Made by a program: the position numbers and the translations under genes. Below are positions 36,753 to 45,465 of a stretch of DNA of 64,000 bases, piece by piece. Location: assembly GCA_934716995.1 (NCBI GenBank), contig CAKUYO010000010.1, positions 1 to 64,000 of the forward strand. The letters run 5' to 3'. A model generated the notes under the pieces. The model did no database searches. It saw only the letters and a list, made by a program, of their open reading frames with translations, and had not been told where the DNA came from. The stretch comes from an uncultured Bacteroidales bacterium (lineage in GTDB: Bacteria; Bacteroidota; Bacteroidia; Bacteroidales; Paludibacteraceae). Position 1 is the first letter of the stretch, and each line of letters starts with the position of its first letter.

Positions 36753-37460
36753 ATGAACAACACACCTACTCCCCATATCGGGGCTAAATTCGGCGACTTT
36801 GCCGAAACCGTGATTATGGCAGGCGATCCGCTGCGTGCCAAGTTGATGGCAGAGAGATTTTTGGAGGACGCCGTACAAGTGAACAATGTGCGCGGAATGC
36901 TCGCATATACAGGCACTTACAAAGGCAAACGCGTCAGCGTGATGGGACACGGAATGGGCATTCCGTCGATAGGTATCTATAGTTACGAACTATATAATTT
37001 CTACGGCGTAAAGACGATTATCCGTGTCGGTTCGGCGGGTAGTCTGCAGAAAGACCTGCACATCGGCGATCTGGCTATCGCTATGGGCGCATGCACCAAC
37101 TCGAACTACGCTGCGCAGTACGAACTGCCCGGAACCTACGCACCTATTGCCGACTTCGACCTTTGCCGCCGTGCCGCCGAGGCTTGCGAGAAATTCGGTT
37201 ACCACTACAAGGTGGGCAACGTGTTCTCGTCGGACACATTCTACACAGAGAACGCACACAACGACAAGTGGATCAACATGGGTGTGATGTGTGTGGAAAT
37301 GGAGGCTCCCGCACTCTATATGAATGCGGCTCGAAGCGGAAACAAAGCACTGGTTATCTGCACGATAAGCGACCATCTCATCACAGGCGAAGTAACTACC
37401 GCCGAGGAGCGACAGAACAACTTTACCCACATGATGGATGTGGCATTCTCGCTTGTATGA
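36753..37460 (+). CDS. deoD: DeoD-type purine-nucleoside phosphorylase
   Basis: A 235-aa hexameric-type phosphorylase that cleaves purine (deoxy)nucleosides to base and pentose-1-phosphate for salvage. Signatures: TPHIGAKFGDFAETVIMAGDPLRA (phosphate site), YTGTYKGKRVSVMGHGMGIPS, RVGSAGSLQ, SSDTFY and VCVEMEAPALY. It is full length. Its TGA overlaps the ATG of the next gene (ATGA), so the outer-membrane protein behind it is translationally coupled. Confidence 0.95.
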   Translation: MNNTPTPHIGAKFGDFAETVIMAGDPLRAKLMAERFLEDAVQVNNVRGMLAYTGTYKGKRVSVMGHGMGIPSIGIYSYELYNFYGVKTIIRVGSAGSLQKDLHIGDLAIAMGACTNSNYAAQYELPGTYAPIADFDLCRRAAEACEKFGYHYKVGNVFSSDTFYTENAHNDKWINMGVMCVEMEAPALYMNAARSGNKALVICTISDHLITGEVTTAEERQNNFTHMMDVAFSLV

Positions 37461-38206
37461 GCAGGAAGCCGCTGTTGATACTTTTCGCACTGCTGCCCCT
37501 GTGTGTTTCAGCACAGGAGCAGCAGTCGGAGTTTTCTACCAAAGAGGAGAAAGGGAAAGAAAAGACCTCACGCAACCGCGTTTTCACCGGTTTCTCGGGC
37601 GGAATGATGTTGCACTTGGGGTATGCGTTCTCGCAGTCACCCGACGAGTTGTTCCGCAATCCGTCACTGATGACGGACAAGAACCTGCCCAAGAGCGGTG
37701 TAACGATGGGCATAGGCGGTGCATTGCGCGTACACCTACTGAACCATATTCACATCGGTTCGGAGGGGTTTGTCAGCACAATGCCGCTGATGAAAACCGG
37801 CAGCCAAATACGCACAGGGTACGGCGGTATCCTGTGTGATTATTACGGTCATTGGGGAAAGAAAGTACGTCCGATAGCAGGAATAACCGTCGGCGGAGGA
37901 AGTACGAGCCGGCTGTATGTACCATACGACGGAGAAATTGTAGAAGGCAAAGAGGACAAAGAGGGACAGACCACCGAATACAATGCGTCGTACACCAAGA
38001 CACCCTTTTTTATGCTTGACCCGTATATAGGATTAGAGTTTTCGCTGAACAACCATATCTCGCTGCTCACACGGATAGACTGGGTGCTGCCTTTCGGGGC
38101 AAAGGGGTCGAAACTGAGCCATCAGGACGTATCGTGGCGCAACTATGCGGCACCAAGCGGACCGCGGTTGTATATCGGATTTATGTTCGGACACTTACAG
38201 AGATAA
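37457..38206 (+). CDS. Predicted outer-membrane beta-barrel protein
   Basis: From the ATG overlapping the deoD stop the product is 249 aa with a signal peptide (MSRKPLLILFALLPLCVSAQ). After a Lys/Glu-rich linker come alternating amphipathic strands (GFSGGMMLHLGYAF, GMGIGGALRVHLL-type segments, YIGLEFSLNNHISLLTRIDW) and a terminal strand PRLYIGFMFGHLQR, as expected for a small eight-to-ten-strand barrel. Function unknown. The frame is open far upstream within deoD, but only this start gives a signal peptide. The protein shares a barrel plan and an APSGP turn with the one at 40184. Confidence 0.78.
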   Translation: MSRKPLLILFALLPLCVSAQEQQSEFSTKEEKGKEKTSRNRVFTGFSGGMMLHLGYAFSQSPDELFRNPSLMTDKNLPKSGVTMGIGGALRVHLLNHIHIGSEGFVSTMPLMKTGSQIRTGYGGILCDYYGHWGKKVRPIAGITVGGGSTSRLYVPYDGEIVEGKEDKEGQTTEYNASYTKTPFFMLDPYIGLEFSLNNHISLLTRIDWVLPFGAKGSKLSHQDVSWRNYAAPSGPRLYIGFMFGHLQR

Positions 38207-38208
38207 TT

Positions 38209-38240
38209 TGTAAATTTGTAAATTTGTAAATTAAATACTT
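38209..38240 (+). repeat. 8-bp array upstream of yidC
   Basis: Three to four units of GTAAATTT directly follow the preceding stop codon. A possible -7 box TAATTTTG lies at 38242-38249 without a well-spaced -33 box. Confidence 0.75.
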
Positions 38241-38267
38241 ATAATTTTGTAAACAAACACATAGTAA

Positions 38268-40187
38268 ATGGATAAAAACACTTGGATTGGCTTTCTATTG
38301 ATAGCCTTGATTATCATCGGTTTCTCGTGGATCGGGCGCCCGTCGAAAGAGGAACTGGCAGAGCGTCAACGCATACACGACAGCATTGCGCTGGCACAAC
38401 AGATGGAGCAGGAAGCACAGTTTCTCTCCGACCAGATTACCGCCCAACTGCAGGCAGATTCGGTGCGTCAGAACGAGCAGAACATCAACGAAGACCTGCA
38501 GAACAAACTGCAAGCCACCTACGGCGCTTTTGCCGTATCGGCACAAGGCGAGAACAAAGCCACCGTACTTGAAAACGGAAAGATACGCCTCCATATAGAC
38601 AGCAAAGGCGGACGTATCGCACGTGCGGAACTGAAAGAATACAAAGCATACGGCGACAGTGTGAACCCGCTGTGCCTGTTCCGTGCCGATGAGGCAAAGC
38701 AGAGTTTCACCCTTATCACGGCGAACAACCGTATTCTGCAAACCGCCAACCTGTATTTCGAGCCGATCGAACCGGAGATAGGTACGCTCATTATGCGTCT
38801 GCATACCGACAGGGAGGACGCCTATTTGGACTTTGTCTATACTATCACGGAAGACGATTATATGGTGCGTATGGCTATTCAGGCGCACAATATGCAGTCG
38901 GTGCTGGCACAGAACGTGAACTCGCTCGATATGCAATGGCGGCAACTCATACCGCAACAGGAACGCGGGCGCAAGTTTGAGGAACGCTATGCGCAACTGC
39001 AATATATGCTGGCGGGCGGCGATATGGAGAAACTGTCCGAAAGCAAGCACGACAGCAAGAAAGAGAATGCCAAAGTGCGCTGGATCGGCTACAAAGACCA
39101 GTTCTTCTCCACGGTGATGATTGCCGATGATGCCTTCACCTCATCGGTATTCGAATCCACTCCGCAAGACAAACACAGCCGCTACATCAAGGAATACAGC
39201 ACCACGACGGGCGTTGCCTTCGATGTAACCGGACAGAAAGAGACGGCTTTCCGCTATTTCTTCGGTCCGAACCACTACAACACCCTCAAAGCCTACGACA
39301 AAGACGTGGACAAAGCCGACCGCCTGCACCTGCAGGAACTGGTGCCACTGGGCTGGAAAGTGGTCAGTTGGATTGACAAGATTCTGGTCATCCCGATGTT
39401 CGACCTCTTCACCTCGTGGGGTTTGCATATCGGTTTGGTGATTCTGCTAATGACGCTGGTTATCAAACTGATCATCCTGCCCTTTGTGTTCGCTTCCTAT
39501 AAGTCGAGCGCCAAAATGCGCGTACTCAAACCGCAGTTGGACGAGATCAATGCCAAATACCCGCCCGAGAAGATGCAGGAACGCCAGCAGGCGACGATGG
39601 CACTCTATCAGCGTGCAGGCGTCAGTCCGATGTCGGGCTGTCTGCCGATGCTGTTCCAGTTCCCGATTGTGATGGCAATGTTCTGGTTCTTCCCGACGGC
39701 TATCGAGTTGCGCGGCAAGTCGTTCCTTTGGGCTGACGACCTCTCCACCTACGACACGATCATCTCGTGGGGAACGAATATCCCGCTGCTTGGCGACCAC
39801 CTGAGCCTGTTCTGTCTGTTGATGACTATCACCAACTTCCTATACACCTACATCACGATGCAGACGCAGTCCACCGACCCGAGTATGAAATTTATGAAGT
39901 GGATGATGTACCTGATGCCGTTGATGTTCCTCTTTGTATTCAACGACTACGCTGCCGGTTTGAGTTACTACTACCTGCTGTCGCTGTTCTTCACTATCCT
40001 GCAGACAATGATTTTCCGTTGGGCTATCAACGACAAGAAACTGCTGGCACAGATGGAGGCTAACGCCAAGAAGAAAGGCAACGGACAGAAGAAATCAGGA
40101 TTTATGGAACGCTTGGAGAAGATGCAACGCGAGCAACAACGTATGGCACGCGAGAACGCCAAAGCACAAGCCAAGAAAATGCGATGA
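38268..40187 (+). CDS. yidC: Membrane protein insertase YidC
   Basis: A 639-aa insertase of the YidC/Oxa1 family that places proteins in the inner membrane alone or with SecYEG. N-terminal TM (DKNTWIGFLLIALIIIGFSW), a large periplasmic domain (about residues 60-350), then the conserved core of five TMs: WGLHIGLVILLMTLVIKLIILP, the hydrophilic-groove arginine in YKSSAKMRVLKPQLDEI, and MFWFFPTAIELRGKSFLW. A Lys-rich C-terminal tail (KKKGNGQKKSG ... KAQAKKMR) probably binds ribosomes. The last codons overlap the next gene (ATGA). Confidence 0.95.
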   Translation: MDKNTWIGFLLIALIIIGFSWIGRPSKEELAERQRIHDSIALAQQMEQEAQFLSDQITAQLQADSVRQNEQNINEDLQNKLQATYGAFAVSAQGENKATVLENGKIRLHIDSKGGRIARAELKEYKAYGDSVNPLCLFRADEAKQSFTLITANNRILQTANLYFEPIEPEIGTLIMRLHTDREDAYLDFVYTITEDDYMVRMAIQAHNMQSVLAQNVNSLDMQWRQLIPQQERGRKFEERYAQLQYMLAGGDMEKLSESKHDSKKENAKVRWIGYKDQFFSTVMIADDAFTSSVFESTPQDKHSRYIKEYSTTTGVAFDVTGQKETAFRYFFGPNHYNTLKAYDKDVDKADRLHLQELVPLGWKVVSWIDKILVIPMFDLFTSWGLHIGLVILLMTLVIKLIILPFVFASYKSSAKMRVLKPQLDEINAKYPPEKMQERQQATMALYQRAGVSPMSGCLPMLFQFPIVMAMFWFFPTAIELRGKSFLWADDLSTYDTIISWGTNIPLLGDHLSLFCLLMTITNFLYTYITMQTQSTDPSMKFMKWMMYLMPLMFLFVFNDYAAGLSYYYLLSLFFTILQTMIFRWAINDKKLLAQMEANAKKKGNGQKKSGFMERLEKMQREQQRMARENAKAQAKKMR

Positions 40188-40930
40188 AACATCTGCTTAT
40201 ACTGACAGCCCTGTGCTCTTTGAGCATAGGGCTGTTTGCTGAAAACATAGCAACGGACAACGGTCGTACAGCGGAAAACGATATTCAGTTGGACAATACT
40301 ACCGTCAAACCACGCTACACATTTGGCGATTTCTTCGATGCGCTGGATCTGCCGACGGTGCTGGGTGCGGGTATCACACCCAACGGCATAGAAGGGGCTA
40401 CTTTCAACTCCTCTATGCGTCTCGGCTGGCGACACCACAAGAGTTACGGTACGTTTGTTTTTATCTCATTTGACACCCACAGCAACACCTATGACTCGCT
40501 GTGCATTGCCGGCACCAATGTCCGCACCGGTGAAGTATGGTACTATGAAATCGGAATGGGTGTCGGGTACAGGATACCGTTGGTAAAAGATATCCGCGCG
40601 TTCTACGAGAAGCCGTATTTCAACCATTGGGATTTTTTTGTTTCGATCGAACCGGGAGTGTCTATTCCGTACGTCAAGACAGTGGAACCATTAGACGGAA
40701 CAGGCGAAGCATACCAACTGAAAGACCGTTTTTCTGCGGTTCCCACCCTGCGTTTTGCCGCAGGCGTGGAATGGTTCATCGTGCATAATTTTGGTGTCTT
40801 TGCCGAAGCGGCATATATTCAGCACCTTACCCCGACCATTATAGAGCAGGCCGCCATTGATCAAGGCCGTATCAAAGCCCCGTCGGGACCGATAGTCCTG
40901 TCGATAGGTCTGTCGCTTTTCTTCAACTAA
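40184..40930 (+). CDS. Predicted outer-membrane beta-barrel protein
   Basis: A 248-aa exported protein (signal peptide MKHLLILTALCSLSIGLFA) overlapping yidC by 4 bp, hence translationally coupled. The mature protein has Gly/Tyr-rich amphipathic strands (WYYEIGMGVGYRIPLV, HWDFFVSIEPGVSIPYV, LRFAAGVEWFIVHNFGVFAEAAY) and ends with a hydrophobic strand closing on Phe-Asn (VLSIGLSLFFN), typical of barrel proteins. Function unknown. Confidence 0.75.
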   Translation: MKHLLILTALCSLSIGLFAENIATDNGRTAENDIQLDNTTVKPRYTFGDFFDALDLPTVLGAGITPNGIEGATFNSSMRLGWRHHKSYGTFVFISFDTHSNTYDSLCIAGTNVRTGEVWYYEIGMGVGYRIPLVKDIRAFYEKPYFNHWDFFVSIEPGVSIPYVKTVEPLDGTGEAYQLKDRFSAVPTLRFAAGVEWFIVHNFGVFAEAAYIQHLTPTIIEQAAIDQGRIKAPSGPIVLSIGLSLFFN

Positions 40931-40946
40931 AGCACCTACGAAATAC

Positions 40947-40986
40947 AAAAAAACAGAGACTGCCACATAGACAGTCTCTGTTTTTT
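40947..40986 (+). terminator. Rho-independent terminator after the yidC operon
   Basis: Stem ACAGAGACTG (40953-40962) with CAGTCTCTGT (40972-40981), with flanking A and T runs extending the pairing and serving as the U-tract. Confidence 0.88.
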
Positions 40987-41197
40987 ATATAAAAGTGCCG
41001 TACAGCCACTCACTCGAGAAAACTCCTAAAGAATAGGATTTGGAGTGTACCATCTCTCTGTAATCCGACCACCTCCACCGCTCTCCGACTTGCGTCGGGT
41101 CATCGCAGGCGAGTATCGGCACGCCATTGGTCAGGCATTTACCCCGGTTGATTTTATTTGTTGAGTTTTCCGGTCTCTGTGCTGTACGACACCTATT
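40985..41197 (-). other. Open frame of 70 codons, possible gene fragment
   Basis: On the minus strand this stretch is open between two stops and its translation has protein-like composition (for example LTNGVPILACDD, GERWRWSDYREMVHS, SLGVFSSEWLYGTF). It has no early ATG, so it cannot be a complete gene in this form; it may be the end of a decayed gene. I recognise no family. Its stop overlaps the terminator at 40947-40986. Confidence 0.3.
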
Positions 41198-41265
41198 TCA
41201 ATGCGTAATGCATAATGCACAATGCTTAATGCATATTTTTCTATTTTTCTTGCCGCGTACGTGGC
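41198..41265. repeat. 7-bp array plus purine-tailed hairpin
   Basis: Heptamers of GCATAAT type (GCGTAAT, GCATAAT, GCACAAT, GCTTAAT) at about 41203-41230, then, read on the minus strand, a GCCACGTACGCGGC-like hairpin followed by AAGAAAAATAGAAAAATA, nearly identical to the tail at 13990. Confidence 0.75.
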
Positions 41266-41277
41266 GTGTGGACTATA

Positions 41278-42708
41278 TCAATCCCGCGTATGCCACCCCA
41301 ACGTAAGCACTATACGGTGCGTTTGCGTGCGCATATCGTATGGTGTTGCCAACTGGTGCGCATAAAGGTTGATACCTTGCAGACCTAACTGGTATGCTGC
41401 TTGTGCTACAAAAACCTTGCCACGATAGCCCACTCCCAAACTGATATATTGCGTACGGCGTATATTTTGGAAATACGTATCCGTGCGCACGGCATCATAG
41501 GCGTGTTCCACGATATCCTCCTGCTTGCGGAATGTCGATTCGTACACATAACCCGCATTGATAAACAGATTATTAACAGGCACTATCTCCAAACCGGCAC
41601 GCAAACTATGCACATCATTCATATTCTTCTGGTGCTGATAGTCGTACTGGAACGAGAGCAGACCATATTGCTTCATCTGGAAAGCCACACTCACACTGCT
41701 GCGCAGCGGCATACGGAAACCCGATACGGACGAAGAATTGGTAGGTGTACCGCTTGAGCGCAGGGAATCGGTGGTGGCACTCAGCGTACCGCTATTGCCT
41801 ACGGCAAGCGTGCTGGCAGTAGGTGTTTGGATAGATGCCCCCAAGCGCAGACATTCCACAGGGCGGTAGATAATACCAAACGAACCGTTCACGCCGATAC
41901 CCGACATCGTCAGATCGGTCTTGTTCAGCAAGTCGCCGCCCTCGCCGAACTGCTCGTAGTATTCCGCCGCCTGGCTGTACGAGTACGAAAGCATCCGTAC
42001 CCCCGCACCCAGATAGACCCTGTTGGAGATATTCATCGCCCAATCCAGTCCGTACTGATTGACATACCCGTATTCACGAATACGGAGCGAGTTGCTGACC
42101 GTCTCCCCGTCCAGCAGCACAGTTGTCCATTGGTCGCCTCCCGCCTCGGTCGGGTTGATCAGATATGTATCATATCCCTGGCAACTGAGCCAGCCCACAT
42201 TCGCATCATTCCAACGCCCCGCAGGCTGCAAAGCCGTCTCTTGCAAGCCGTTGGTATTCATACAAATCACATCCGCCAGCGAAGTTGTCTGCCCCGTAGC
42301 CGCTGCCGCAAAAGAGCGGTTGAACGTACGCAGACGCGAGTAGGAGAACATAAAATTATCATAGATCACGCCACGTTCTTTGTACGGGTCGCCAAAGGCG
42401 AACACCCACGAGGCTTGCGGAGCCGCAAAATAGTTGGTTTGTTTCCAATCCGCTCCCGCCTGGTGCGTCCTGTCGTATCGCTCGTCAAACGAGATCATCA
42501 CCTCCATACGGCGGTACAATCCCAATCCGGCAGGATTATCTTTTACTGCCGACGGGTCGCCGCCAACAGCCGTCATCGCACCGCCCATACCCACATAACG
42601 CGCCGTCCCCGTGAGTTCCTGCTCACTGAGACGCTGCGTGTCTTGTGCGGAAAGGGCGGTTGCACCTGCCGCACAAAGCAAAAGGGCTATATAACGAATA
42701 CGATTCAT
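41278..42708 (-). CDS. FadL/OmpP1-like outer-membrane transport protein
   Basis: A 476-aa outer-membrane barrel of the FadL type, which transports hydrophobic compounds. Signal peptide to ATALSAQ, then the FadL N-terminal hatch signature ARYVGMGGAMTAVGGDPSAVKDNPAGLG, a Tyr/Gly-rich barrel with repeated strands such as RVYLGAGVRMLSYSYSQ and LRLGASIQTP, and an aromatic-containing C-terminus (IVLTLGWHTRD). Family knowledge suggests lipid or aromatic uptake; the ligand is not evident. It starts 2 bp after the stop of the small exported protein upstream, so the pair form an operon. Confidence 0.85.
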   Translation of the reverse strand: MNRIRYIALLLCAAGATALSAQDTQRLSEQELTGTARYVGMGGAMTAVGGDPSAVKDNPAGLGLYRRMEVMISFDERYDRTHQAGADWKQTNYFAAPQASWVFAFGDPYKERGVIYDNFMFSYSRLRTFNRSFAAAATGQTTSLADVICMNTNGLQETALQPAGRWNDANVGWLSCQGYDTYLINPTEAGGDQWTTVLLDGETVSNSLRIREYGYVNQYGLDWAMNISNRVYLGAGVRMLSYSYSQAAEYYEQFGEGGDLLNKTDLTMSGIGVNGSFGIIYRPVECLRLGASIQTPTASTLAVGNSGTLSATTDSLRSSGTPTNSSSVSGFRMPLRSSVSVAFQMKQYGLLSFQYDYQHQKNMNDVHSLRAGLEIVPVNNLFINAGYVYESTFRKQEDIVEHAYDAVRTDTYFQNIRRTQYISLGVGYRGKVFVAQAAYQLGLQGINLYAHQLATPYDMRTQTHRIVLTLGWHTRD

Positions 42709-42710
42709 AC

Positions 42711-43001
42711 TTATTGGCGTTTGATGACTGCTTTTATTACGGTAGCATCGTTCCGTGTAACGGAATCCTCAATAAAAGTGATTTCCGTTTGCCTGTTGCT
42801 GGCAGATGTATCGGCGACTCCTTCCTGCGGCTCCTGATACTCCTCTGTCTCATTGTTGTCATTGTCAAACAATGGCGCAGATTGCGTCCGCTGCGGGGTG
42901 TCCCAATAGTACACATCGTCGACGTAGTCGTCCGCACGGGCAGACAATGCCAACCCTGCAACCACCACCGACAAAGCCACTATGTACCGATACAGTTTCA
43001 C
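42711..43001 (-). CDS. Small exported acidic protein upstream of the FadL-like gene
   Basis: A 96-aa protein with a signal peptide (KLYRYIVALSVVVAGLALSARA) and a very acidic, Asn/Gln-rich mature part that opens DDYVDDVYYWD. The start codon is GTG at 43001, directly after an 8-bp repeat array. It is followed 2 bp later by the FadL-like gene; the DDVYYW motif ahead of an OmpP1-like gene is, to my recollection, a recurrent Bacteroidales pair. It might be a periplasmic partner; function unknown. Confidence 0.7.
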   Translation of the reverse strand: MKLYRYIVALSVVVAGLALSARADDYVDDVYYWDTPQRTQSAPLFDNDNNETEEYQEPQEGVADTSASNRQTEITFIEDSVTRNDATVIKAVIKRQ

Positions 43002-43036
43002 TATTATTCTATTATTCTATCTTTCTATTATTCTAT
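43002..43036. repeat. 8-bp array (ATTATTCT family)
   Basis: About four units of ATTATTCT / ATCTTTCT lie between trpS and the small exported protein. A related array lies at 44032-44082. Confidence 0.8.
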
Positions 43037-43039
43037 ATC

Positions 43040-44029
43040 TTATATTCTGCGAAAACCGATAATCTGTCGAACCTCTTCAATGGTCTTTTCGGCACGCTCC
43101 GAAGCACGCTCCGCACCCATTTTCAGCACTTTGGCGAGGTATTCGTCATCGTTCTGATAAGCCACAATCTTCTCGCGGATAGGCGCACAGAACGCATTGA
43201 TATCGTGTGCCAACTGTTTCTTCATATCACCGTAGCGGATAGTCATACCGTTGTATGCATCGTTGAAATAGTCGTAGGTCTGCTTGTCCGACACCAGTTC
43301 CATCAGAGTAAACAGGTTCTGTATCACCTCGGGCTTTTCCTGATTGAGCATCGTCGGTCCCGCATCGGTAACAGCACGCATCACTTTCTTTTTAATAGTC
43401 TCTTCGTCATCGCACAAGTAGATCGCATTGCCTTCCGATTTTCCCATTTTGCCTGTTCCGTTCAGTCCCGGCACTTTCACCGCCTTCTGATTAAAATAAA
43501 AAGACTCCGGTTCTTTGAAATACTCCACCTCATAAATACGGTTGAAACGACGCGCACAAAGGCGAGCCATCTCCATATTCTGTTCCTGGTCCTTTCCTAC
43601 AGGCACTTTGTCAGCCTTGTGCATCAATATATCCGCAGCCATCAACGTCGGATAAGTCAACAAACCTGCATTCACATTATCAGGGTTCTGGCGCACTTTT
43701 TCCTTGAAACTCGTAACGCGTTCCAACTCGCCGAGATAGGTATTCATATTGAAATAGAGGTACAACTCCAGCACTTGCTTCACATCGCTTTGTGCATATA
43801 GTGGTGCTTTCTCGGGATCGATACCGCATGCCAAGTATTCCGAAAGAATCGTTTTAACCGAATTGCGGATATTTTCGGGTTTGGGGTGTGTAGTGAGAGA
43901 GTGCCAATCCGCAATAAAGAACATACAATCATACTCATTTTGCATTTGTACAAAACTCTTTACTGCACCGAAATAATTACCCAAATGCAGATTTCCGGTA
44001 GGACGGATGCCACTAATCACTCTTTCCAT
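43040..44029 (-). CDS. trpS: Tryptophanyl-tRNA synthetase
   Basis: A 329-aa class I synthetase charging tRNA-Trp. Motifs: SGIRPTGNLHLGNYFGAV (HIGH-type HLGN), the tryptophan-pocket region DCMFFIADWHSLTT, TYPTLMAADILMHKADKVPVGKDQEQNMEM, and the KMSKS-type GTGKMGKSEGN. The length is normal. It lies 46 bp downstream of the Lrp-type regulator, with an octamer array between them, and may be cotranscribed with it. Confidence 0.96.
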   Translation of the reverse strand: MERVISGIRPTGNLHLGNYFGAVKSFVQMQNEYDCMFFIADWHSLTTHPKPENIRNSVKTILSEYLACGIDPEKAPLYAQSDVKQVLELYLYFNMNTYLGELERVTSFKEKVRQNPDNVNAGLLTYPTLMAADILMHKADKVPVGKDQEQNMEMARLCARRFNRIYEVEYFKEPESFYFNQKAVKVPGLNGTGKMGKSEGNAIYLCDDEETIKKKVMRAVTDAGPTMLNQEKPEVIQNLFTLMELVSDKQTYDYFNDAYNGMTIRYGDMKKQLAHDINAFCAPIREKIVAYQNDDEYLAKVLKMGAERASERAEKTIEEVRQIIGFRRI

Positions 44030-44031
44030 AT

Positions 44032-44082
44032 TCTATCATTCTATCTTTCTATTTTTCTATTTTTCTATCTTTCTATTATTCC
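44032..44082. repeat. 8-bp array (TTTCTATT family)
   Basis: About six units of TTTCTATT / TTTCTATC fill the gap between the Lrp-type gene and trpS. Confidence 0.88.
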
Positions 44083-44537
44083 ACTCCGATCGGCAGGGTG
44101 CGGTTGATACGCTGGTCAAGCGAAGTCAGGGTCTCGGTGTTTGCCACGCCGGGAATCTCCTGTATCTTCGAGTTGAGCAACTCCATCAGATGCTGGTCGT
44201 CTTTTGCATACAACTTGATGAGCATCGAATAAGCCCCCAGCGTAAACTGCGACTCCACAATCTCCGGTATCTTCTCCAACTCGGCACTCACCGACTTGTA
44301 CATCGATGCCTTGGTCAGCATTATGCCCACATACACGCACAACTGATAGCCCAACATCTTCGGATTTACCTGATAACCGGAGCCTACAATCACTCCGTTA
44401 TCAAACATTTTCTGTACGCGCTGATGCACAGCCGCACGACTCACTCCGCACATCTCTGCCACCTCTTTGAAAGGAATGCGTGCATTCTGTGTAATCACAC
44501 TCAGGATCTTGCGATCCAAATCGTCTATTTTTTCCAT
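44076..44537 (-). CDS. Lrp/AsnC-family transcriptional regulator
   Basis: A 153-aa regulator: N-terminal winged helix (LDRKILSVITQNARIPFKEVAEMCGVSRAAVHQRVQKM, recognition helix about residues 33-45) and a C-terminal RAM ligand-binding domain (LCVYVGIMLTKAS ... LGAYSMLIKLYAKD). Members bind DNA as octamers and respond to amino acids. It is divergent from the O-methyltransferase gene, and their promoters overlap (44608-44656), so autoregulation and control of that gene are plausible. Confidence 0.9.
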   Translation of the reverse strand: MEKIDDLDRKILSVITQNARIPFKEVAEMCGVSRAAVHQRVQKMFDNGVIVGSGYQVNPKMLGYQLCVYVGIMLTKASMYKSVSAELEKIPEIVESQFTLGAYSMLIKLYAKDDQHLMELLNSKIQEIPGVANTETLTSLDQRINRTLPIGVE

Positions 44538-44607
44538 AACTGTTTGATGTATTGCCTGTTCTATTCAAAAATCGTACCTATTGTAACAAAAACACCGATT
44601 TTCCCTG

Positions 44608-44639
44608 CAAAATTACTGTTTTTTTTGCACACCTACAAG
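44608..44639 (-). promoter_or_regulatory. Promoter of the Lrp-type gene
   Basis: On the minus strand: CTTG (44636-44639), 20 nt, TAATTTTG (44608-44615). It overlaps the divergent promoter at 44624-44656. Confidence 0.65.
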
Positions 44640-44656
44640 TTTTTTAGTACTTTTGC
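44624..44656 (+). promoter_or_regulatory. Promoter of the O-methyltransferase gene
   Basis: TTTG at 44624-44627, 21 nt, TACTTTTG at 44649-44656. Confidence 0.65.
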
Positions 44657-44674
44657 ATATCGCTTTATGGAAAA

Positions 44675-45307
44675 ATGACACTCAACGACTACATAGAAGC
44701 CCATTCGTCAAAAGAAAATGACGCTTTGGCATTCATCACCCGCGACACCAACGTCCACATTCTCAACCCGCACATGCTCTCGGGGCAGGTGCAAGGTCGT
44801 TTGCTCTCTCTATTGAGCAAGATGATCCGCCCCAACCATATACTCGAGTTAGGCACCTTTACCGGCTATTCCGCCCTCTGTCTGGCGGAGGGGCTATCCC
44901 ACAGCGGCACCCTGCTCACCATTGAGCATAACGACGAACTCGAAGATACCATTCGCCGCAACTTGTCGTTATCGCTTCTTGGAGAGAAAATCACATTGCG
45001 CATCGGGGATGCCAAAGAAATACTCCCCACCCTGCAAGGCACGCTTTTCGACCTCGTTTTTATGGATGCCGACAAACGCGAATACTGCACATATCTCGAC
45101 CTGGTCTGTCCGCTTGTACCCGTAGGCGGCTGGCTCATCGCTGACAACACCCTTTGGGACGGGCATATCATCGATCCTGCCTACGACAAGGACAAACAAA
45201 CCCTCGGGCTGCGCGCTTTCAACGACCGTCTGGCACAAGACCCGCGCTTCGAGCAAGTCATTCTCCCTCTCCGCGACGGCTTGACCATCATCCACAAAAT
45301 CCGATAG
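44675..45307 (+). CDS. Class I SAM-dependent O-methyltransferase
   Basis: A 210-aa methyltransferase of the caffeoyl-CoA/catechol O-methyltransferase-like family (PF01596). SAM motif I is ILELGTFTGYSALCLAEGL, followed by LLTIEHNDEL, the metal-binding aspartate in DLVFMDADKREY, and GGWLIADNTLWDGHI. Bacteroidales carry this gene widely; the substrate is not known. The leader is very short, about 12 nt. Confidence 0.9.
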   Translation: MTLNDYIEAHSSKENDALAFITRDTNVHILNPHMLSGQVQGRLLSLLSKMIRPNHILELGTFTGYSALCLAEGLSHSGTLLTIEHNDELEDTIRRNLSLSLLGEKITLRIGDAKEILPTLQGTLFDLVFMDADKREYCTYLDLVCPLVPVGGWLIADNTLWDGHIIDPAYDKDKQTLGLRAFNDRLAQDPRFEQVILPLRDGLTIIHKIR

Positions 45308-45398
45308 GTCTCTCTCCTTATATAATTATACCCGTTGGTTTCCGTTGCAGCCGTATTCGGCTGCAAGCAGGACGATCACGTTTTCGCTCTATAGACAA

Positions 45399-45433
45399 TA
45401 AAAAAACGGCTCCCCATTCCCATGGAAAGCCGT
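45399..45433 (-). terminator. Terminator after the second EF-G gene
   Basis: On the minus strand: ACGGCT (45428-45433) pairs with AGCCGT (45406-45411), followed by a run of seven T. It ends transcription of the minus-strand EF-G gene. Confidence 0.75.
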
Positions 45434-45465
45434 CAACCAACATTAAAATATAAGTGAAAAACAAA

